From assembly GCF_026213295.1 (NCBI RefSeq), contig NC_079421.1:18576059-18640058 (forward strand): 64,000 nucleotides of DNA, written 5' to 3'. Source of the DNA: Gadus chalcogrammus. Its lineage: Eukaryota > Chordata > Actinopteri > Gadiformes > Gadidae. The first letter of the stretch is position 1; every line of letters begins with the position of its first letter. A program made the position numbers and the translations under genes. The notes under the pieces were generated by a model. It was not told the origin of the DNA and made no database searches. It was given only the letters and a program-made list of their open reading frames with translations. This document shows, in pieces, positions 1 to 39,167 of the stretch.

Positions 1-132
1 TTCTTCTTCTGTCATCTTCCTCCTGCCCTCTTTTTATTTGTTTACGCTTTGTTGCCCCACCCCTCCCCCACCCTCCCCCCCCCCCCCCCCCCCCCCCACA
101 CCCTCCCGCTCTATTGCCCCTGCCTTTCCCAG

Positions 133-308
133 GTGTAAACAGGTGCACGCCCCCCTCGTACCCGCCGCCCCAGGACCCCCTGTCGGCGGGGCACTACGAG
201 GTCACGGAGGACATGGCACAAGGGGAGGTTTTTGAATTAAGTCAATCCAAAAGAGGCCAGGCTCCCTTCTGGCAGAATTTTAGTAGATTAGCTCCATTTA
301 AGAAATAA
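133..308 (+). CDS. arhgef9: arhgef9 (collybistin), last coding exon (partial gene)
   Basis: This is the C-terminal exon of the Rho/Cdc42 guanine nucleotide exchange factor 9, which brings gephyrin and inhibitory receptors to postsynaptic membranes. A pyrimidine-rich tract ends in a CAG at 130-132, and the exon then reads in frame to TAA at 306-308. The encoded tail contains [11 protein letters not shown] and ends [14 protein letters not shown] (here [15 protein letters not shown]), which closely matches the end of vertebrate collybistin as I know it. The first two bases complete a split Gly codon. The SH3, DH and PH exons lie to the left, outside the window. I cannot tell whether this is the a or b teleost paralog. 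Confidence 0.9.
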
Positions 309-360
309 GACACTTGAGAGACTCTTCCGGAAAGGACCAGCTATTTTTCTTAGAAGCACT

Positions 361-366
361 AATAAA
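361..366 (+). terminator. candidate poly(A) signal of arhgef9
   Basis: An AATAAA hexamer lies 53 bp after the arhgef9 stop codon. It is a plausible cleavage signal, but a distal one could be used instead because no gene follows for 6 kb. Confidence 0.35.
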
Positions 367-3300
367 CGTCGGGTGATTAACATCCGAAACGATGAAGAAT
401 ATATTATAAAAAAACAGGAAAAAAAAACACACACACACACACACACACATGTTCAACGAGAGAAAGACTTTTGAAGAAGAAGGACCATGTGTTAATATCT
501 CCAACCCCCCAGAGGGTTGGAAGCACCAAGAGGACTGAAGAAAAGAAAATAGACTTTACATTTCATGTATGTTATCGGCACCATTCTTTGTTTGTTGTTT
601 TGTTTTTTGTTTTATTGGTCAAGCTTCTCCCACCGCGGCACTCCTTCACAAACTCCACCCCCCTCGACCTCTCGACCCCGCGCCCTCACTACGACCACGC
701 TCTCTGATTGTCCACAAGTTGTCCATGAGATGTTTTTCGGGGGGGGGGGGGGGGGGGGGGGGCTTCCTTAATCAAGTGTTTTTTGTCCAACCCCATTCCT
801 CCGGGGAGCAAACCCCGAATCCCAAACCTGTGTTCATCCATCTGTAAAAGGTGGAGGCTGCTTCATTGGCCGTATGATCGTATTCGAAACTAAAATGAGT
901 TGTCGTTGCTGTGCTGCTCTGTGAGTGTGTGTTTGGTGAGGACCTTGTGTACGTTCACTGTGGTGGAAGTGGAATGACGATACGTGTCATCTACAGGCTG
1001 TAGCATCTGTCCCCAACTCCCTCCCCCCCCCCCCCTCGCTGTCGGAATTAACGTCGACTCTGATCCAGTGATCACAGGCCGATCGGGACTACGCTGCTCT
1101 GAAGACGTCTGTCGTCGTTCTAGGCTGCGTCCTCCTCCCTCCCTCCCATGTTCTCTCTCTCGCTCTATAATATACCATCTTAGTTTCTCTCTTATTCTCT
1201 CCCACACTCTGGCTCCCTGCGTTCCTCCAGCGCTCTCCTCTCTGATCAATACCCCCCTACCGTACCGTTGAGACCTTTCTATACCGTTCTCTCCATCCTT
1301 TACCTTTTACTTTCATTCTCTCCATCTTTCTCTGATCTATCCACGCTATCGGCGCTGCTTTCAACCGGCTCCCGTCTCTCTCTCCCTCTCCCTCTCCCTC
1401 TCTCTCTCCCTCTCTCTCTCTCTCTCCCTCTCTGCCTCTCCCCCTTCCTCCCAGCGGTTGGTATTCCACTAGGAGCTGGCAAGCGGGGCTGCTCAGTCTG
1501 CCATGGGCCGCATTGCATCGGGCGAGGGAAACCAATCAATGGCCTCCTCAACAACCATTAGACCATTTACACGCTTTTCGCTCAACCATTTTCAACAGGA
1601 TATTAATATCCTGTTTACTGGCCAAGGGAGCTGTGGTTTATGGGGCGGTGTGCTAGGGTACAGCCCAGTAGAATGGGATTCCTCCTGCCAAATGCTGGAA
1701 ACCACCTCTCACACGAATCCCAACCTGCACTGTCGGGGCTGGCTTCTTGTTCGTGTTTTGCAGGACCTCTGCACCAAAAGGCTTTCATGAGAAGTAATGG
1801 TGTGAGGCTCAGATAGGGGGTTTCTTGCGCATGTTTTGGCTGTAGAAGGGAACTTTCTGTGTCGAGTGATTCACCGACGTGTTTTGGTTACCTGCTATGA
1901 AAAGCACAGCCAAATACACCCAGATCCACCCTCAGTGGTAATGATTAGTACCTAGTAGAGAGTGCGGGACAAAGCTGTATACCGGAGGATATAATTGCTT
2001 TTCCTCAAGCTGGAATCAAGCCTACCTTTGCAGTGCAAAAGAGATGATAGGGTTGGACAGAAAGAGTGAAAGAGTAAGTTTAAGAGTGAAACTACATTAA
2101 TTGAGGAATAGGATCCACTTGAAATGGGTTGAGTCAACTATGAAGTGAACAAACGTGACGAAAAGAAAGCCAGGATGCATCGTGGCTGGTAGGAGGTGAG
2201 CCCGGGCGGCTGGATGGCTGGAGGACATTGTCTGTAATCTGCAGCACGCACACTTCCTGGTGCATTTTTTAATTCTTTCAGCGTCTTTCTTTGCACTACA
2301 GTGCGTCCTCAACACCAGTTGGAGGGGGGGGGGGGGGTCAAGGGGGGGGGTCCGGTACCAGACAGTTTGTTGAACCAACGACAACGACCAGCAGCTGTCC
2401 CTTGCGGACACAGAGGTCGTGAACCCTTGGAAGATGGCCGCGCCTGCCGCCTTTCGGATACACTCCACCTGCTTCTCTGCGTATGTTTCATAAAGGTGTT
2501 TTTTTCTGTTCTACGATTGGATTGTTAAGAGATATATCTGTTGATTTATGGTTACGTGATCATGTTTGTGGACCTCAGATACATAAGTACATTTTTCTGT
2601 GTTGGAGTTAAACCATCTACATAATACAATATGGCAACTTGTGCCCTGTGTTGAACCATTATATAGCCTCACAATTCACCATACAGAGGGGGTATATGTG
2701 TTGTAATATGTCAATTGCTTTGCCTTCTTAAAGGCCTTATAACCTATTGGCGGAGGAAGAATTAAAAGAGACCTGAGACTTGTCTCTAGTCTGTTGTGTA
2801 ATTTATCTCTTTGGTTTCAGTAAAGAAAAGTGGAGTTGAAACACTGAGTTGGTTGGTGGTGTGGCCACACAGGAGCAGTAGGAGGAAGTCTTCCTCTAGC
2901 ACAGATATGATTCCTAGACCATAACCTCAGGTCGAGTGCAGTTACCCCTCACCCCACCATTCAACCCCGACAGACACACAACCACCAACAAACACACACA
3001 CACAAACACACGCATACATACACATGCACACACACACACGTGTGTATGCACGTAGCTGGCACACTGTCACACACAGGTACACACATGCGCACAAGGGAAA
3101 ACACCGCAAACATACTCCTGCAGGCTTATCGGCCCGTTGTGCTGCTGGAAAGAGAGATGCGATCTAACAGTGCCTTCCAGCATTCCACTAGTGATGATGA
3201 TATCTTAAGTTTCACAGGCCAACCTGAGGTAGTCGTGTCATTCACCCTGGGCATGGGTCTAGGCTCTCTCTCTCTTGCTTAATAGTTCTATTTTTCTATC

Positions 3301-3449
3301 TTTTTTTTCTTCCTGTCCCTCCCCTCATTTTCCCTCTGTAGGTTGGTTTTTCTGTCACTATTTTTCTCTCTTCCTCCTTGTCTCTTCACCGTTTCAATCT
3401 ACTCTCCTCCTCCCTCCAATCTCTCTCTCTTTTCTTTGTTTCTCTCTCA

Positions 3450-3509
<60 letters not shown>

Positions 3510-6370
3510 ATTCATATATATGGAGATATATATCCCCCCCTCTGTCCATTTTTTTCGTCTCTTTTCTTCTCTCACTCCCCAGTACCCTCTCTCTTGTTCT
3601 CGTTCTGTCTCTATCTCTCTCGGACTGGGAATCCCATTCCCCAGTGCATGAGATCCAATCCGACCAGAGTATAGCGATCAGACCTTACTCCCTGAACCGG
3701 AGTAGGCAATGTATTATCACACAAGAGAGCAGTATTATCACACATTAGCATAGAAGTGTCCAATATAGTGTTGCACAAACTGACAAAACATTAAGTATAT
3801 TCTACTTTCAGACATTTACTTCCTTCGTTGCACATTTAAAAACATAATATTTAAAGCTCAAAAACCGCTGCAGTAGGATACTGTTGGTTATTTTATTTTT
3901 TTCCTTTCTCGGTCGGTGTATTAGAAGTAACTTGAAGCATATATACAAATTATGGGGAGTTGTAAATTGAAGGAACAATCATCTATTTTACACTTAGCAG
4001 CTACACACTGTAAATACTGTACAAAAGAACAGATCATATATTTGGATATTAGTATTTTGCGTTGGAGACGAATGTTGTACCAGTTCTAGCGTGCGCTAAC
4101 ACACCGCACCAGATAGATGCATGCTTGTGGCATCCAAATATTTTGCATGCAATTTAACCAGAACTCTTTAACCAGATTGTTTTAGCTTCATTTACAATCC
4201 CCCTTCATCACTTAAATACAAAAAACCATCGTTGAGTAAACCGATACCAGCTCACTGAAAGAAACGATTATTTAACTCCCCCGGTTGTGGCTTTTAACGC
4301 TTTATTTATTTATTGTCAAACCGGTGTTTGTCATCGTCATTGGAAATCCAAGATAACACTGAAGTGAAGAGCACTGATGCTGCCTTGTCTACGTGGAACT
4401 ATGAACACAACTCTCTTTACATTCTTACGTCATCTTCACACCACACTCGCCAACGATGGCTAACTGTCCAGTGCCATTAACGGCTGTGACCGAAAACGGG
4501 TATCTTGTTTTGTTTTTTATCAGTATACCAAACAGGGATGTACAATGATGATTGCCCTATTCGTTGTTGTTTTTTTGGAGTATAGATTTCAAGTCAAGCA
4601 GAGATAAAAACAAGAAAAACCTCTTCTGATTATCAAAACAATATCAGCCAGAAATCCTGAAGACACAATTACACAGAACTTCGCTCCAATATCCCCGTAC
4701 TCTCCTTTTGCTGACATTCTGAAGAACAATGGTCTGACACTACCAATCAATTTCTCACAACCTTCTATGAAATTCTGTGTCCACATTTTTTAATTTGTGT
4801 TACAATGTTTACCGGTTTTATTTGGTTACCCAATACAGAAACAGCTTTAAGTAAGATTTATCTGAGGCAAAGTTAGGACATATTTGTTGCCATGCATCAA
4901 TGCGTGTCTGTCCTGCTTGTATTATTTAATGACCTTTTAATTATAAATGCATCAGTGTTATATATTTTTCCTCACCTATTTCTATGTTTTGTTGTGTGTT
5001 TTTTTTTCCAAGGGACATATTAGCAAGTAATAACATTCACAAACCTGAGCATTGCAACATATTTGATAGCTATTTCTTGCAGTTATGGCAGTCCTGTGTT
5101 ATTTCGGAATAGTCAGGGTACAGCAGGGTCTCTATCTTCAAAAGGTAATTTAATGTGGTTTTTAATGGCCGCAAGGTAACAGAGGGCCCGCTTTTGGAAC
5201 TCTAAACCATTTGTATATTACCATCTAGTTTAAGGTTTCGATTTTTGACCACCACAGCACATTTACTTGCAAGTTTTATCCTTAGGAAATGTCACCATAT
5301 GCAAACATTTGTATTTTATTTCTTGCTGGCATTTAAGTTTATTTGTTGTATAAATTTAAAACCTTAAGAATATTGTCTATTCAATCGAGAAACTGTGAAT
5401 GGGGGAGTGGAGTTGTCTACTGTATGTACATTATATGTTTTGATGTAATCAAAAGCACTGGGAATATGTTGTATTCCGCTGAAAAAAATGAAACCATATC
5501 TGATATAGCTGTACTTTTGTTGAAAATAAAACCTCTATATACATAGCTGTTTTGGTATTATAGCCTGAAGTAAGTCACATCACAATAAAAAAAGAAGCCA
5601 TTTATCATATACCATAGAGTAGGCCCAAGGGCATACAAACTTCTGCATTAGCTTTGTATGTAGCATGGGTTTAGATAAGAATGGTGGACCGGACATATTG
5701 TCCCGGTTTCCTGTTGTTTGACATCATATCCGCTCTAAATGGCTATTTACAGCGTACAGCTGTTACCTATTATACAGTATGAGGTACATCAAAACTGTCA
5801 AATCACAAATTAGTTGTCAACAAGTTACAAAAACAATAATGCCTGCTGCTATTAAGAGGCTGCATAGTTACAAAACAATGTAAAATTCAAAATTGATATT
5901 TTATTTATCTGAAGTCTAAAAAAATGCATACATTCTGAACAGTGGAAAATTGTGGGAAAGTGCAATATCACCGCCAGGAGGGTATTTTATAGGTGGGGTG
6001 TTATTGACCAGAAGCCCATAATTGGTAGTGCTATTCCGATCTCTAGCGGTAGAGCATGGTGTTACAGGTATATGACCTCGATCTGGCACATCCAAGCGTC
6101 GAGTTGTATTATTGCAAGTTACACTAAGAAAAAAACAATAAATTCAGTGAGAACACAGCAAAAATATATATAAATGTTAATAAATATAGAAATCAATAAT
6201 AAAAGGCCACTAATACGGATGTAAACAGAATTTCATTTCGTCTGTCCCTTTGCAACAAATTTGGGGCATCTTTGCATCTAAGGTAGGCCATATGTGTAAA
6301 TATCCACATCATCCATGACCGACACATAACAAAAAAAAGTGCAATCCATCCTTGATCAAAACAACACACT
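367..6370. other. intergenic region with simple repeats, no gene seen
   Basis: No conserved open reading frame is visible. The left part holds homopolymer and dinucleotide tracts: poly-G near 739-762, C/T-rich blocks at 1140-1450, poly-G at 2327-2350, CA-rich sequence at 2980-3045 and a TC tract at 3449-3505. From about 3750 to 6370 the DNA is AT-rich and apparently unique. It may include the 3' untranslated regions of arhgef9 (from the left) and asb12 (from the right). A box-A-like string near 6040-6060 has no partner box B. Confidence 0.6.
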
Positions 6371-6540
6371 TCATATATTCAAGGCGACATGGTTCAAATA
6401 TTTCCTGAGAATCTGAGGAATGTCCAAGCGTTCAATGACTGGCTCTTTATTGGCGAAAGGCAGGTGTCTTCGGATCGTTATCCGGGTCTGTGACATCAGC
6501 GTTTTGGGGTGAACTGTAAAAAATATAAAGCACGGATAAA

Positions 6541-6572
<32 letters not shown>

Positions 6573-8968
6573 CCTATAATGTTAAACCATTATCGTTAAT
6601 AGGCAACATACCGTGGCCTGTCGCATCAACCGTGAAAAGTCGAACTTTCTGTCATAGCCATACACACAAACCGACGTCTTACCTCTTTCCTTAAGCAGCA
6701 ACACCAAGGCTTCGTTCTGCTTCGTCGTCTTGTCAACGATCAGCGTGGGCAAATACACGTCTGCCCCAAAGTCCACGAGCAGCTGCACGTACTCCACGCC
6801 GCACCCGTACCGGAGACACATATCCAACACGGTCTTGGGCTGCTTGATCCGTCCCAGCATCTTCTCGTCCGTGCAGTTGTAGTCGGGGTTGGCCCCGTGG
6901 AGCAGCAATAGCTTGAAGCAGTCCAAGTGGCCGTACACGGCCGAGATGTACAGGGCCCCCCTGCAGGCCGTGGCGTTGGTGGCCCACTCGGGGACCTTGG
7001 ACCTCGCGTCGACCTCGGCGCCGTAGCTCAACAGCTCCTGGAGCACCTCCACGTCCCCCTCGCGGGCGGCGGTCAGCACCGGGGAGCTGTTGTTGTACGG
7101 GCTACCGTTGGGGTCGGCGCCGGCTTTGAGCAGGGCCACCACGCAGTCCAGGTGCTTCCCGCTCACTGCTGTGAACAGCGGCGTCTGGGCCTTCACGTCC
7201 AGGCTGTCCACCTGCAGGTGGAAAACAATGCTGTGAGCCACAATGTTGTAGCAGAAGATTTTATCTTGAAAGAAAGTTTCCTTCCACAGTGTTTTAGGCT
7301 CAGTAAGAAGACTAACCCTCAGCTGCCTGTCTGTTAATGGGATGTTCGTTGTTATATGCTATTTTTTCTTGTTTTCTGAGCAAATTTTTACAATATCGTG
7401 TCAAATCTGTACGAAATAATGTAAACCACGTCCGCTTAAGATGGAGTCAGTATTAACCAAGTCACACAGATGACCTAGTAGATAATGTCCAACCCAGTCT
7501 CACGGAAATACGTGACACTGTCACGTCACGTCCATCTTTACGGAGATATTCCTGAACCGCATAAATCGAAACCAGATCGTTTTCGCCCGTTTCGGCTCCG
7601 TGTGGACGGGGCCTAGAAATGTATGTGGTTGAACACGTGTAACCTGTTTATTTAATTTATTTAAACTGAACAGTGTGCATTAATCAACATGGCCATTACA
7701 TCGGACACATAAATGCACCAGATTTAGTTAAAAAAATATTTTTCATCTGTAGTTCCTGAAAAGGCTCACCTTGATGATTCTGGCTTGTTTTTATTGCCAC
7801 AGCAACCGAAAGGTAATAGGGGCATTTTAGGACTGTTCTGATATTGCAACCCAGTCTCACGGAAATACGTGACACTATCACGTCACTTAATCTATTAATT
7901 CGTGATCTGGGACACGTAATTTAAAATTTTACGTGCCTAAAAACACATTTCTAACAATGACAGCTTTTGGCCAACCATTTCTACTTTCACCTTTGATTCA
8001 GAGAAATTGTGACAATTCACGGATATATTTAATGCAGGTGCGCTGCTCTGTAGCAAACCGCGACAGAAAAAAGGTAGCTACTATCTCTTCTTTTTAGAAT
8101 GAGTTTGAAATTTGTGCTTTTGGCACGAAAAAAATGAAATCACGTGTCCCAGATCACGAATGAATAGATTGAGGCCCCGTCCACACGAAGCCGGTTTTCT
8201 TGGTGACCCCGCATAAGTCTTGAGCGTTACGGCCAACCGTCCAGACGGAGCCGGCGAATCTGGTGCCCGAAACCGCACATCTCTGAAACCACCCGAGGTG
8301 GTTTTAAATCTATCCGGACCTATGTGGTTTCGTGTTAGGATTCGTGTGGTCGCCTGAAACGCAAACGATGACGTCGTTAGCCCCCCACCAGCTGGGGGAC
8401 GTCAGAGTTGAATTTTTCATTTATTATTTTATTTGTATTCTTTTTGTAGCTTTAAATATAGCCCCTTGATGAAATTAATTACTAACTGTACATTAAAAAG
8501 TATTTCTGCGCAATTTAAAAGGGTGGAATCTCCTCGTGATTAGCGCGCAGGCTGTGTGCGCCGCAGGCTTGATGCGCTCCACTTTATTTCTGCGGAGAAC
8601 CGGCGCCTTGAATGTGCACTCCAGCGTTTCTACAGCTCGATGCGGTCTCAACCGCCGGTAACCAACCTCCGCTCCCTCCCTACGCCCCTGGTGGTTCTTC
8701 TCACCTCCGCCCCGTGCTGCAGCAACACCTCCAGGCACCCGAGGTGTCCCCGGGAGGCCGCCGCCCGGAGCGGCGTCAGGGGTATCCCCCATCCGCTGCG
8801 GCAGTTGATGCACCTCCTGTAGCTCTCCTGGGCCAGGAGGCGGGCGAGCAGGGGCGCGTCGTCCCCGCTCACCGCCCGGTTCATCTCCTCACACAGCTGG
8901 CCCTCCTCGTCCTCCTCCTCCCTGGGCTGCAGCAGGGAGAAGATCTTGGAGATGTCCATCAGACTCAT
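6371..8968 (-). CDS. asb12: asb12, ankyrin repeat and SOCS box protein 12
   Basis: This is a substrate-recognition adaptor for a cullin-5 type ubiquitin ligase: ankyrin repeats bind substrate and the SOCS box binds elongin B/C. Three exons read on the minus strand: 8968-8705, 7211-6683 and 6513-6371. All junctions are GT-AG and the sizes (264, 529 and 143 nt) close to 311 codons plus stop; human ASB12 is about the same length. The N-terminus MSLMDISKIFSLLQP is the family signature. Ankyrin repeats include TPLRAAASRGHLGCLEVLL, TPLFTAVSGKHLDCVVALL and LYISAVYGHLDCFKLLLLHG. The last exon gives the SOCS-box-like tail, with LDIPQILRKYL near the end; the usual LCR cysteine is not present (TRITIRRHLPF). 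A second in-frame Met at residue 4 is an alternative start. Confidence 0.93.
6543..6572. repeat. (AT)n microsatellite in asb12 intron 2
   Basis: An AT dinucleotide run of about 28 bp lies 30 bp upstream (in gene sense) of the last asb12 exon. Confidence 0.9.
7491..7531 (+). repeat. dispersed repeat fragment, copy 1
   Basis: The string AACCCAGTCTCACGGAAATA and the CGTGACACTGTCACGTCAC that follows recur almost unchanged at 7848-7886, both within asb12 intron 1. It resembles a dispersed teleost repeat, but I cannot name the family. Confidence 0.6.
7848..7886 (+). repeat. dispersed repeat fragment, copy 2
   Basis: This is the second copy of the 7491-7531 motif. It abuts the left end of the inverted-repeat element at 7889-8171. 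Confidence 0.6.
7889..8171. mobile_element. MITE-like element with 34-bp inverted ends
   Basis: The left end contains TTCGTGATCTGGGACACGTA (7899-7918). The right end (about 8138-8171) is its inverse with two or three mismatches, giving about 34-bp terminal inverted repeats around a 280-bp unit with no coding capacity. It sits inside asb12 intron 1. GGCCCCGTCCACACG-type ends at 8172-8187 and (inverted) at 7602-7617 suggest further nested elements. I see no clear target duplication. Confidence 0.55.
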
Positions 8969-9168
8969 GTCGACCGTACCTCCAGCGATAGGTACCCCCG
9001 GGGGGCAGGGGGGGGGGACGGGACGTGGGGGATAGGGGGGGAAGCTATAGGCGCGTCAACCCTGTCCCATCTACAGTGGAAGACAGACATGACTTGGTTG
9101 AAATAGACCATCACACACACCCGCATACGCATACACATATACACGCGCGCACACACACACACACGGAT

Positions 9169-21115
<11,947 letters not shown>

Positions 21116-21260
21116 GATTTGAGACCTTAAATTGTCAAACTCAGACTCCCCGTATGGCCCTAATAAAAACACAATAGCTGGCGTGTGCGCGCATGGAGGC
21201 GCGCACGGCCGATGGGGAACGGGCTACGTATGGTGCACGTATAGTGTGACCTCCGTCCGG
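21116..21260. promoter_or_regulatory. CpG-rich zc4h2 5' region, possible shared promoter with msn
   Basis: Just upstream of the zc4h2 start codon the DNA becomes CpG-rich (for example TGTGCGCGCATGGAGGCGCG near 21184), unlike the AT-rich surroundings. zc4h2 and msn are transcribed away from each other from this side, so the region may hold promoter elements for one or both. No TATA box was recognised. Confidence 0.4.
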
Positions 21261-23688
21261 ACATAAGAGCTCACAGGCCCTCTGATACTACCTCCTTCTG
21301 TTATTTTCCAGAAACTATAACATTTCCATTGATGGTGTGGCTGTTATTACCTTAATGACTAAATAAAATATGAAGTTGCTTCGTGAAGACATTTTCTTTG
21401 TGTGCCCTAATAAATCTACCATCCGTTATATGATGGATAATTATTGTAATATGGCCTATAGGTCTAGTTTTATATTTATATATATATATATATATATATA
21501 ATTTTATTCTGGTTACGGTTACACTTGTTTTTTATTGTTGTTGGTGAAAGTGCAATGGCATGGGCCCACTCCAGAACTCAGAAATAGTTGATGTGGTCAG
21601 ATCACATGGCTTCTTGGATGTCTGACGATAAACTCGTGTAGGATCAGGCCCTAGCTCCCGAGGCATCGCTGGATTAACCAAGAGAAAGCCTTGGGGCAAT
21701 ACAATGGTCCATTTGAAACAAGTCTATAATCCTTACAGGCATCACAAGCACTTTCATATGACTCTGCAGCGTAAAGGCCACTTTGGAAACCTGTTTAGGT
21801 CAGGTATAGAAGATAAAAGCTATACAATGTCGATTGTAAGTATGTTTTTTATACTGTTTCCTAATATTATCTTTATCTTGACCGTATTTTACATTTACCC
21901 GGTTATTCTAAGCCACGGCTGAATTAATTCTTAGGCCTGTGAGGCGGCTGAACTTGCACACTAGGCTATGAATATATATATTTGAAACTTTTTTTTCTAT
22001 TATGAGGAATTTTGCTGGAACAAACCACATGTGGTTATCGTCTAAGCTTACAGTTTCTGTTTCTGTTCTGCATCTGTTTTGTGTTGGCATTGTAAGGGAA
22101 ACAGTGTTCCCTAGAGCTATTTACTTTGTTGCAGAGTATTTGGGCAAAACAGTGCCACAGTGCTTCTCAAATGTCTAATCAAACATCTCATGTCAAACAT
22201 CTCTATTAGTATCATTATTATTAGTAGTAGTGCACACATTTGTTTTTTATCATTGTGACCTATTGTTATTATTATATTATTATTATAATTATACATTGAA
22301 TGACAGCATTAATAACAACAGTGATTTATTTTTTAACGCTGCTAAACACATCATTTAACAAATACGCGTTTGAAGGGTTGTCGTCACATGTTAAAGCTAA
22401 AACATTATCCCAAACTCTTGGCAATCTTCAGTCCCATTCTCAGGCCGTCAAAATGTGCACTGCTTAACCATCTAAAAGCTCTTAATGCTCCTTAATGTGT
22501 GGGGGGAAAAGTAAGGAATCGTCCCGTCTCCTGGTCACAGTGTTTCAGTTTACCCAACAGAAAGGTTCATGGTCTTTGCAGTGATGATAACATTTCCTTT
22601 TAAATTCCCATTGAGAAGCCCCAGGGTGAACCTGGGGCTGCTCTACACTTCAAACGGAAATAGTATCTCATACCTAGGTTGATTAAATTGTGACCTTCAT
22701 GCCTGCATAGGATGACATTAATTACTTTCCTGCAGTTGTGTACCACTTGCAGTTGCCACGCTTGTTTACAGACTCATAAAATCTCTCCCTGTTTTTAAAC
22801 ATAATAGTTGCTACTCTAGTTGGCCCTGGTTGCCATTGTGGTTTCCACCAGTTGTACTTTTTATGTTGTCAAGCAACAATGAAATGGAGATTTAGCTCAC
22901 AGTATGTATTATATTCTTTTATTTCCAGAGGTATCGTCATGTGCATGTTATTGTTGTCAGTCCATCATACATGAATTGTATTATTTGTTGTACGCAAATC
23001 ACTTAGCGTTATTATACTTGCCTTTATTTGTTTATTATTTATTGCTTTGTTTTGGATTAATGGAACATAGCATTAACACAATCGCATATATTATTAGTAG
23101 AGAGAGGGAATGTGTTGTGTCTCTGGAATCTCACATTTAACCACAATTAAAGTAACAATCATGTATGAAGGACAAAGTACGCAATAAGCATATAATCTCA
23201 TGTGCCTATGCCTACTTCAACACACACTTTGAAATGGTTAGGCCTATGTCATGAACAAGAACAACAGCGAGTAGCGTTTAAAAAAGATGCATGTAAGATT
23301 AACACCAAACAAAGAGTCTCATCATCACTGGAACCCAATCGTAAATGACTTCGTGAACCCCATGGTTTCAGTCGTGAATGTATCGCAACTAAACTGTGGG
23401 CTTCATTCTCTGATTGTAGTCCCCACCAACCTCTTGCGATTGGATGCTCCTGGTTGAACAGAAGAATGTAAGGAACCCCTTGTATTGCTTTTTGGTCATT
23501 TACCTGTGAAAAATATATCAAAAGGAATGTGTCAAAGTTGGAAGGCAAAGTTAGTTTATTACCAAACCATTGTAATGTCACAGAACTGTTTTGCATCTGC
23601 ACCCGTTATCTTTGTGTGTTTCATGGCACACAAGGCCTGACCCCTCGGGGATCCTCCTCGTTGCTTAATCTCAATGTGTTTCTGACAG

Positions 23689-29083
<5,395 letters not shown>

Positions 29084-29136
29084 GAGCGATCGTATGCGTC
29101 ATAATGAGGCAGAAAGAAACTGACAAAGACATAGAT

Positions 29137-29142
29137 AATAAA
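29137..29142 (+). terminator. candidate msn poly(A) signal
   Basis: AATAAA lies 54 bp after the moesin stop codon. A second AATAAA occurs near 29571. Confidence 0.5.
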
Positions 29143-30153
29143 GTTTGACACTGTTCTTGATATGCTTCCTGCGCAGTCAGAACGCCAACGCAACGTTCCA
29201 CGGTCTCATTAGATTTTAATTTCAATGATTTGTCACTTAGTGTTCGAAGATCCATTACATGTAGAACACTGTAAAAAAAGATGCCGTGTATTCAAGCAAT
29301 GGTTTCTAGATCGCTTTGCCCAAAAACCTGAGCATAATTTTGTCCGTTAAAATTGGTACTATACTTTGAGTGTCTAGAAAAGCGCTAAATAAATTCAATG
29401 AATTATTATTATTATTATATAGCCTATAGGGAAGTCAATATGAGCCTTTCAAGTAGACCAATCGTATCTTTATGTATCCTACAATTTGAATGTGTATTTC
29501 AACTATTGCCTGTAATGTGTGTGTGTGTGTGTGTGTTACCAGTAATCGATGATCAATGATCGTAAAACAATAATAAAATGTTACAAATCAATTTGATTCA
29601 GTTGTCCACCTTCAATTTACCACATATTGAATAGAAAAAGAAAAACCAAACCATAGCATTCCACTTCTATGATTAAAAACTTTCCAAAAACTCCAAAGAT
29701 GGGGGTGTCTCCGAGGCTGCTGTAGCCTACCTGTATTGGATCTGGTTGGTTGTCTCGTGGGATTTGCAACGCGAGATTACCGCGAATTCGCTGTTTGGCA
29801 GCCGAGATCTAGAGACGGGGAGGCGCGGAGCTGGCTACCAAATGACATGACGGTCTGTATTTTCTCTCGCTGAAGTTGCCGACCTACTTTCAACACCCCC
29901 CCACCCCCCACCTCCCTTGAACGTCAAAGAAGCGTTGAGAAGTAACGATCGAGTGGTTTTACTTTTGGAAGGGCAAAAAAACTACATTTGCATAATTAGG
30001 TAAAACCCCAACGTGTGATTTGGCTGGATACTTAGTTCATTAGAACACAAAGCTATGAATTGGAACCGAATGACCGCTGCCCTTCGCAGAGCAAATTGGA
30101 GAATACTTTAATTCACCACGAAAAAGAAGCTGCGTTGAGAGTGATCTTAACAC

Positions 30154-39066
<8,913 letters not shown>

Positions 39067-39161
39067 GACCCTTTGCCGTCCTTCCCAAGCCTCACGCTTC
39101 AAGCTTTCAACCACGGCTCACACAAGCTCTGGGACTGCTGTCCATAAATCCATCCATTCAG

Positions 39162-39167
39162 AATAAA
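39162..39167 (+). terminator. candidate ar poly(A) signal
   Basis: AATAAA lies 96 bp after the ar stop codon. Confidence 0.45.

Noticed and set aside
5980..6110. Box-A-like string CTAGCGGTAGAGCATGG as a possible SINE
   Set aside because: No B-box follows at tRNA spacing and no second copy was noticed in the window.
6927..7337. Plus-strand frame of 136 codons
   Set aside because: It is the antisense shadow of asb12 exon 2, whose ankyrin repeats on the minus strand are clear.
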